A stretch of 42,946 bases of DNA from contig JAQTPI010000009.1 in assembly GCA_028748975.1 (NCBI GenBank), positions 1 through 42,946 on the forward strand, written 5' to 3'. Source of the DNA: Patescibacteria group bacterium. GTDB lineage: Bacteria; Patescibacteriota; Patescibacteriia; UBA2196. The notes under the pieces are model-generated. The model made no database searches and was not told the origin of the DNA. It saw only the letters and a list, made by a program, of their open reading frames with translations. Of this stretch, positions 38,962-42,946 are shown piece after piece (the first letter of the stretch is position 1; the number at the start of each line of letters is the position of its first letter). The position numbers were made by a program, and so were the translations under genes.

Positions 38962-40062
38962 ATGTTGCAATTTGCCATCGGTAACGAAAAACGAGTCCAT
39001 GATGAGGTTGATAGACCGTGGTACGATACCAAAAATGGTATTGCCGAATCACTCAAGTCCCTGGAAGGACTGAACCGTCTTATTAACGAACGGCACACCG
39101 CTGGATATGAACGAAAGGAGCGATTGAATGAATTCCATATTCTCGGTCGCTACGCGCTTGATACCTGCGGAAATTGTTCGAAGGCAAGCGAAGTAATTCC
39201 GAAAGATTTTTTGCCCAATATTCCCGATGTTCTTACTCAGGATGAATCTTGCGCGTACATTCGGAAGCACGCGGGCAAGGGTTTTATGTTATCTTTCACA
39301 ATAAATGGCGGCGATTTACCATTACCTGGTCTGAAGTGTGCGCACTGTGGCACATCGTGGAATATTCAGAATTGTCACGATACCGTGGTCTGGCACACAA
39401 CGGAAGTATTTCCACTCACCGATTTTGTCGGTGAAACGTTGCATAGTGTCAAAGTCGTGAGCAGACACTGGAAGGATGCCATCTACCGGATGCAGTCCGA
39501 TATCCTTATCCGCAACAGCAAACACATTAATCTCTTGCCGAAGTATCCCAAGCCGGAGCATGATTGGCAGAAATCAATTGTCAAGAATGAGCATGGCTGG
39601 TTGGCTGAAAAGGACGGCATCAGCGACGACTATGTGATTCAGCCAGGCGACGAGGGGTACTTCAATATCTGGAGATATTACCACGGCACCTGCAACCGTG
39701 ACCATCTGCGCCGGGAAGAAGAGCGGCAGTTCCGTGAGATTTTCGAAAAAGCGGGCTTCAAGATCACTCAAATGAACGCTTTGTCGAATGAATACTGCTC
39801 GTGTGATCACTGCGCTCCCTGGTTTACTGTCGGCACTGGGTTCGGGTTGATCAAGATCGGCTGGCGCAAGCGCGTCATCAAGATTGACTGGAATGCCATG
39901 GCCGCAACACTGAAGGCGTGCAACAAACTGCCCAAAAAATCCATCATTTCTCTGTTCCAGAACGAGGATGTGACGAAGGGTGAAAATTTCATCCATGCCT
40001 GGGGCTGGGAGAAAGCGGAGGAGTATTTGAGTAGAATCCACGCTTTTCTGTCGGAGAAATAG
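38962..40062 (+). CDS. orphan protein with three cysteine pairs, 366 aa
   Basis: ATG preceded by GAGGAGG. Cysteine clusters CGNCSKA, CAHCGTSW and CSCDHCAPW suggest two or three zinc sites. Other parts (NGGDLPLPGLKCAHCG, DAIYRMQSDILIRNSK, YYHGTCNRDHLRREEERQF) are unfamiliar. No membrane segment. Composition is GC-richer and Lys-poorer than housekeeping neighbours, so it may be acquired. Consensus promoter and strong terminator make it a single-gene unit. Confidence 0.72.
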   Translation: MLQFAIGNEKRVHDEVDRPWYDTKNGIAESLKSLEGLNRLINERHTAGYERKERLNEFHILGRYALDTCGNCSKASEVIPKDFLPNIPDVLTQDESCAYIRKHAGKGFMLSFTINGGDLPLPGLKCAHCGTSWNIQNCHDTVVWHTTEVFPLTDFVGETLHSVKVVSRHWKDAIYRMQSDILIRNSKHINLLPKYPKPEHDWQKSIVKNEHGWLAEKDGISDDYVIQPGDEGYFNIWRYYHGTCNRDHLRREEERQFREIFEKAGFKITQMNALSNEYCSCDHCAPWFTVGTGFGLIKIGWRKRVIKIDWNAMAATLKACNKLPKKSIISLFQNEDVTKGENFIHAWGWEKAEEYLSRIHAFLSEK

Positions 40063-40086
40063 TCATACTCAATCATCAAAAAGAAC

Positions 40087-40120
40087 AGGGGCCTTGCTAG
40101 TCAGGGCCCTTATTTTTTTT
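40087..40120 (+). terminator. terminator of the 38962 gene
   Basis: AGGGGCCT pairs with GGGCCCT (one mismatch) around TGCTAGTC, then TATTTTTTTT. Confidence 0.8.
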
Positions 40121-40170
40121 CGTCATTTAATTAAATTTATGTTAAAATTTTATTGTAAACATCAATTTTT

Positions 40171-40224
40171 ATGAAAATCCGTGAAATTAAGGCCAAAACA
40201 ATCATTGCCAAATATAAAAATTAG
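40171..40224 (+). pseudogene. truncated radical-SAM 5' end, copy 3
   Basis: MKIREIKAKTIIAKYKN and stop: 17 codons. The first 14 codons match copies 1 and 2. It lies between two convergent transcripts. Confidence 0.5.
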
Positions 40225-40229
40225 GAAAT

Positions 40230-40339
40230 AAAAAAACCACCGGCGAGTTCCAGAATAAACTCTTGATAGCGGCGGTTGGTACAAGGCCATTGAAGTGTTC
40301 CTGTGTTTTGGAACACGGCCCCGCTATACCGGTGGTGGT
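40230..40339 (-). ncRNA. candidate 110-nt small RNA
   Basis: A minus-strand consensus promoter (40374-40346) is followed at once by a closed multibranch fold: outer stem ACCACCGG/CCGGTGGT (40236-40243 with 40329-40336), ATAGCGG/CCGCTAT (40266-40272 with 40321-40327), GGCC/GGCC, GTGTTCC/GGAACAC (40295-40301 with 40310-40316) and GAGTT/AACTC (40245-40249 with 40258-40262). The outer stem ends in TTTTTTT on the minus strand, so it also serves as terminator. No ORF. Not recognised as SRP, 6S or a known riboswitch. Confidence 0.65.
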
Positions 40340-40345
40340 AATTTA

Positions 40346-40374
40346 ATTTTAGAAAATATTTTAATAGTTGTCAA
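40346..40374 (-). promoter_or_regulatory. promoter of the small RNA
   Basis: Minus-strand TTGACA (40374-40369), 17-nt spacer, TAAAAT (40351-40346). GTCAATCTTACTTTGAC forms an inverted repeat over the -35. Confidence 0.75.
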
Positions 40375-40466
40375 AGTAAGATTGACTTTTTTCTTTTTCG
40401 GCGCTACACTTAAGATAATTAAATATTTCAGTGACCCCCTAGTGGAACAACCGCGGGGGATTTTGA

Positions 40467-40571
40467 AGTTCATAAAAGCATGAAAGCATTAAAGCACTAG
40501 AGCATTAAAGCAACAAAATAACAACGCGGTTTGTTTTAATGTTTTAATGTTTTAATGATTTCATGTTTTAA
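40467..40571. repeat. inverted array of family E units upstream of uvrA
   Basis: CATAAAAGCATGAAAGCATT units on one side and TTTTAATGTTTTAATG units on the other. Confidence 0.75.
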
Positions 40572-40581
40572 TGTTAATTCT

Positions 40582-42946
40582 ATGGAAAACAAAATCATAA
40601 TCAAAGGCGCGCGGGAACATAATTTGAAAAATATTTCTCTGGAATTGCCGCGCAACCAAATGATTGTTTTTACAGGACTGTCCGGCTCGGGCAAGTCCTC
40701 TTTGGCGTTTGACACGATTTTTGCCGAAGGCCAGCGCAGATATATTGAATCTCTTTCCGCTTACGCCCGGCAGTTTTTGGGCGGAATGCAAAAACCGGAC
40801 GTGGATGAAATTACCGGACTTTCGCCCGCCATTGCCATTGACCAAAAAGCGCATAGCGCCAATCCGCGCTCCACCGTGGCAACCATTACGGAAATTTATG
40901 ATTATCTGCGCGTGCTTTACGCCAGAATCGGCGAACCGCATTGCCCGGTTTGCCATAAAAAACTTTCCAAAATGACAGTGGATGAAATGGCGGGGGGAGT
41001 CATAAAAGCATTAAAGCATTTTAATATAGAGCATAAGAGCAAAAGAACAAATTCTACCTCCCCCAAACCCCCTCCTTATAAAGGAGGGGAGCTTCGAGCT
41101 CTCCCCCTTGATAAGGGGGAGTCCCTCCGATGTAACATCGGAGGGGAGGGGGTCGGCGAGTTAATTATATTATCTCCGGTGGTGCGCGGACGCAAAGGCG
41201 AATATTACCAGATGCTTTATGATTTATATAATTCCGGTTTTGCCGAAGTGCGCCTCGACGGGAAATTTAAATCATTGCGCAACAGAATTGATTTGAAGAA
41301 AAATTTTAAACACACGATTGAGGTGGTGATTGATAAACTTCCAATTATTAATACAAAAAATTTACCAACCACCGAGAAAGAATTTGAAAAACGCCTGACC
41401 GAAGCGATTGAATCGGCAGTGGATTTGTCTAATGGACTTTGTACAATAATTTATCCCAGTGATGAGGAACAAATTTTTTCTTCAGAATATTCTTGCCCAA
41501 CCGACGGTTACAGTTTTCCAGAAATTGAACCGCGTTTGTTTTCTTTTAATTCTCCTTATGGTTATTGTGAAGAGTGCACCGGACTTGGCACTGACGGACT
41601 TTTTAGCGAAGACCCTTGCCCCAAATGCCGCGGCAAGCGTTTGAATGAAAATGCTTTGAGTGTGAAAATTGTGGGCAAAAATATCTGGGAATTTACCAGT
41701 TTGGCCATTGCCGAAGCCAAAGATTTTGTATTAATGGCCGAGAAAAAATTGAATGAGCGGGAAAAAGAAATTTCCGGCGTAGTTTTGAATGAAATTAAAA
41801 ACCGCCTGGATTTTATGCTGGATGTGGGGTTGCATTATCTAACTTTGGACCGGCGCGCCGGCACGCTTTCCGGCGGCGAGGCCCAGCGCATCCGTTTGGC
41901 ATCGCAAGTCGGCACCAAACTGGTGGGCGCGCTTTATGTTTTGGATGAACCAACGATTGGTTTGCACCAAAAAGACAATGAAAAACTGGTTAATACTTTG
42001 CGCAAACTGGCTGACGCCGGCAATACGATTATTGTGGTGGAGCATGATGAAGATACAATTTTAATGAGCGACTGGGCGGTGGATTTTGGGCCAGGCGCGG
42101 GCGTGAATGGCGGGGAGATTGTGTTTTCCGGACCGACTAGCGAACTTTTAAAAAACGTTTCTAGTTTGTCATTCCGGCCCGAGAGCCGGAATCCAGAAAA
42201 AATGATTCCTGGATCCCGGGTCAAGCCCGGGATGACACCCGGCGGTGATTGTGCCATTCTCGGCGACCCCAAAACCTCTCTCACCGGACAATATTTGCGC
42301 GGGGAAAAGAAAATTAGCATGCCAATTAAACGGCGCAAAATTGATTCGTCCACGCCGAAAATTAAAATTACGGGGGCGGAAGAAAATAATTTGAAAAACA
42401 TCAAAGTGGAAATTCCGCTCCGCCGTTTTGTTTGTCTGACCGGCGTATCCGGTTCGGGTAAATCAACTTTGATGGAAAGCATAATTTTCCGTTCCATTAA
42501 TAATCGGCTTAATCATACGCGCGCTATTGAGGGAAAACATAAAACAATCACTGGCACGGAATATATTGATAAAATTATTGAAATTAATCAAAATCCGATC
42601 GGCCGGACTTCGCGCAGCAATCCCGCCACCTACACCAAAGCGTTTGATGAAATTCGCGAAATTTTTGCCGCGACCCCGGAAGCCAGAATGCGCGGTTTTG
42701 GCGCGAGCCGGTTTAGTTTTAATGTGCCTTCTGTCTCGCCGCGCGAAGGCAGTCATCGCTCCGCTGGGGGCAGATGCGAGAAATGCGAAGGCAAAGGAAG
42801 TTTGGAAAGTGAAATGCGCATTTTGCCAAGCGTGCAAATTGTCTGCGATGTCTGCAAAGGCAAAAGATTTACCAAGGAAACCCTGGAAGTTAAATTCAAA
42901 GGGAAAAACATTTCTGATATTTTAAACATGACCATTGCCGAGGCGG
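40582..42946 (+). CDS. uvrA: excinuclease ABC subunit UvrA, 5' 788 codons (runs off the right edge), with repeat-derived insertions
   Basis: Damage-sensing ABC ATPase of nucleotide excision repair. MENKIIIKGAREHNLKN, Walker A1 GLSGSGKSS (32-40), RYIESLSAYARQFLG, CPVC, FSFNSPYGYCEEC..CPKCRGKRL (zinc region), the ABC signature LSGGEAQRIRLA (about 430), VLDEPTIGLH, the second Walker A GVSGSGKST (about 621) and CEKCEGKG..CDVCKGKRF (second zinc module) are all in order. Residues about 139-191 (family E plus a family C-like unit) lie before IILSPVVRGRKG, and about 529-552 (family A) before TSLTGQYLRG. Both keep the frame. Confidence 0.97.
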   Translation, partial: MENKIIIKGAREHNLKNISLELPRNQMIVFTGLSGSGKSSLAFDTIFAEGQRRYIESLSAYARQFLGGMQKPDVDEITGLSPAIAIDQKAHSANPRSTVATITEIYDYLRVLYARIGEPHCPVCHKKLSKMTVDEMAGGVIKALKHFNIEHKSKRTNSTSPKPPPYKGGELRALPLDKGESLRCNIGGEGVGELIILSPVVRGRKGEYYQMLYDLYNSGFAEVRLDGKFKSLRNRIDLKKNFKHTIEVVIDKLPIINTKNLPTTEKEFEKRLTEAIESAVDLSNGLCTIIYPSDEEQIFSSEYSCPTDGYSFPEIEPRLFSFNSPYGYCEECTGLGTDGLFSEDPCPKCRGKRLNENALSVKIVGKNIWEFTSLAIAEAKDFVLMAEKKLNEREKEISGVVLNEIKNRLDFMLDVGLHYLTLDRRAGTLSGGEAQRIRLASQVGTKLVGALYVLDEPTIGLHQKDNEKLVNTLRKLADAGNTIIVVEHDEDTILMSDWAVDFGPGAGVNGGEIVFSGPTSELLKNVSSLSFRPESRNPEKMIPGSRVKPGMTPGGDCAILGDPKTSLTGQYLRGEKKISMPIKRRKIDSSTPKIKITGAEENNLKNIKVEIPLRRFVCLTGVSGSGKSTLMESIIFRSINNRLNHTRAIEGKHKTITGTEYIDKIIEINQNPIGRTSRSNPATYTKAFDEIREIFAATPEARMRGFGASRFSFNVPSVSPREGSHRSAGGRCEKCEGKGSLESEMRILPSVQIVCDVCKGKRFTKETLEVKFKGKNISDILNMTIAEA
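41000..41153. repeat. composite family E plus family C-like repeat in frame in uvrA
   Basis: CATAAAAGCATTAAAGCAT, then CTACCTCCCCCAAACCCCC, CTCCTTATAAAGGAG, CTCCCCCTTGATAAGGGGGAG and CTCCGATGTAACATCGGAG. It adds about 51 codons with no stop. Confidence 0.88.
42168..42237. repeat. family A repeat in frame in uvrA
   Basis: GTCATTCCGGCCCGAGAGCC to CAAGCCCGGGATGACA. Its right 40 bp are nearly identical to the copy in lspA, and both are read in the same frame (PGSRVKPGMT). Confidence 0.92.

Noticed and set aside
39049-40079. Minus-strand open frames of 73-155 codons
   Set aside because: Antisense to the 366-aa gene, which has a consensus promoter and ribosome-binding site.

Overview
The window looks like a chromosomal segment from an uncultivated member of the Candidate Phyla Radiation (Patescibacteria, probably a Parcubacteria-type lineage). 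This is an inference from several features: compact housekeeping genes with lysine- and asparagine-rich proteins, PilT, lamin-tail surface proteins and an O-antigen ligase-like protein without a visible nucleotide-metabolism context, several short membrane proteins of unknown function, and intergenic regions filled with dispersed palindromic repeats. No rRNA is present, so the placement is not firm.

Layout. 1-1300 is gene-free. It carries a minus-strand promoter reading into a strongly structured RNA at the left edge, AT-rich palindromes, two identical 16-bp parS-like palindromes, a cluster of DnaA-box-like nonamers and three 20-bp iterons: together an origin/segregation-like region. 1309-9573 (plus strand) holds a small conserved protein, thioredoxin reductase, RNase HII, an AT-rich accessory pair (TcmP-like protein plus a three-Cys radical-SAM-like protein), a methyltransferase, membrane and lamin-tail proteins and trmD. 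9729-11579 holds HU, a candidate 380-nt structured RNA with its own promoter and terminator, and a DksA/TraR zinc-finger protein. 11624-13790 holds lspA and comM/yifB. 13879-28264 (minus strand) holds a HAD phosphatase, a metallopeptidase-like protein, three intact tRNAs (Lys, Arg, Cys) and two broken ones, pilT, a 3D-domain protein, a GT-C-like membrane protein, ppsA and several small proteins with near-consensus promoters. 28459-30834 is a CIRCE-controlled groES-groEL operon. 30813-34902 holds an O-antigen ligase-like protein, two orphan proteins and a nucleotidyltransferase-like protein. 35251-42946 holds uvrB, orphan genes, three copies of a truncated radical-SAM 5' end, a candidate 110-nt sRNA and uvrA, which runs off the right edge.

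The dominant theme is a dense set of dispersed palindromic repeats (families A to L in this annotation). They fill intergenic space and also lie in frame inside conserved genes: trmD, lspA, uvrB, uvrA (twice), the O-antigen ligase-like gene, the GT-C-like gene and the nucleotidyltransferase-like gene. The reading frame stays open through each, adding low-complexity or repeat-encoded loops. This resembles Rickettsia palindromic elements in behaviour. Repeats also adjoin two tRNA fragments and sit in the groES leader.

Functional grouping: DNA repair (UvrA, UvrB, RNase HII, ComM), protein quality and redox (GroES/GroEL, TrxB, LspA), envelope and surface (PilT, O-antigen ligase-like, GT-C-like, lamin-tail, 3D-domain), regulation (HU, DksA-like) and carbon metabolism (PpsA). 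The best candidates for undescribed biology are the two structured RNAs (10501-10877 and 40230-40339), the in-frame repeat system, the parS/DnaA-box region and the TcmP/three-Cys pair. All functional statements come from reading the sequence; no database search was run.
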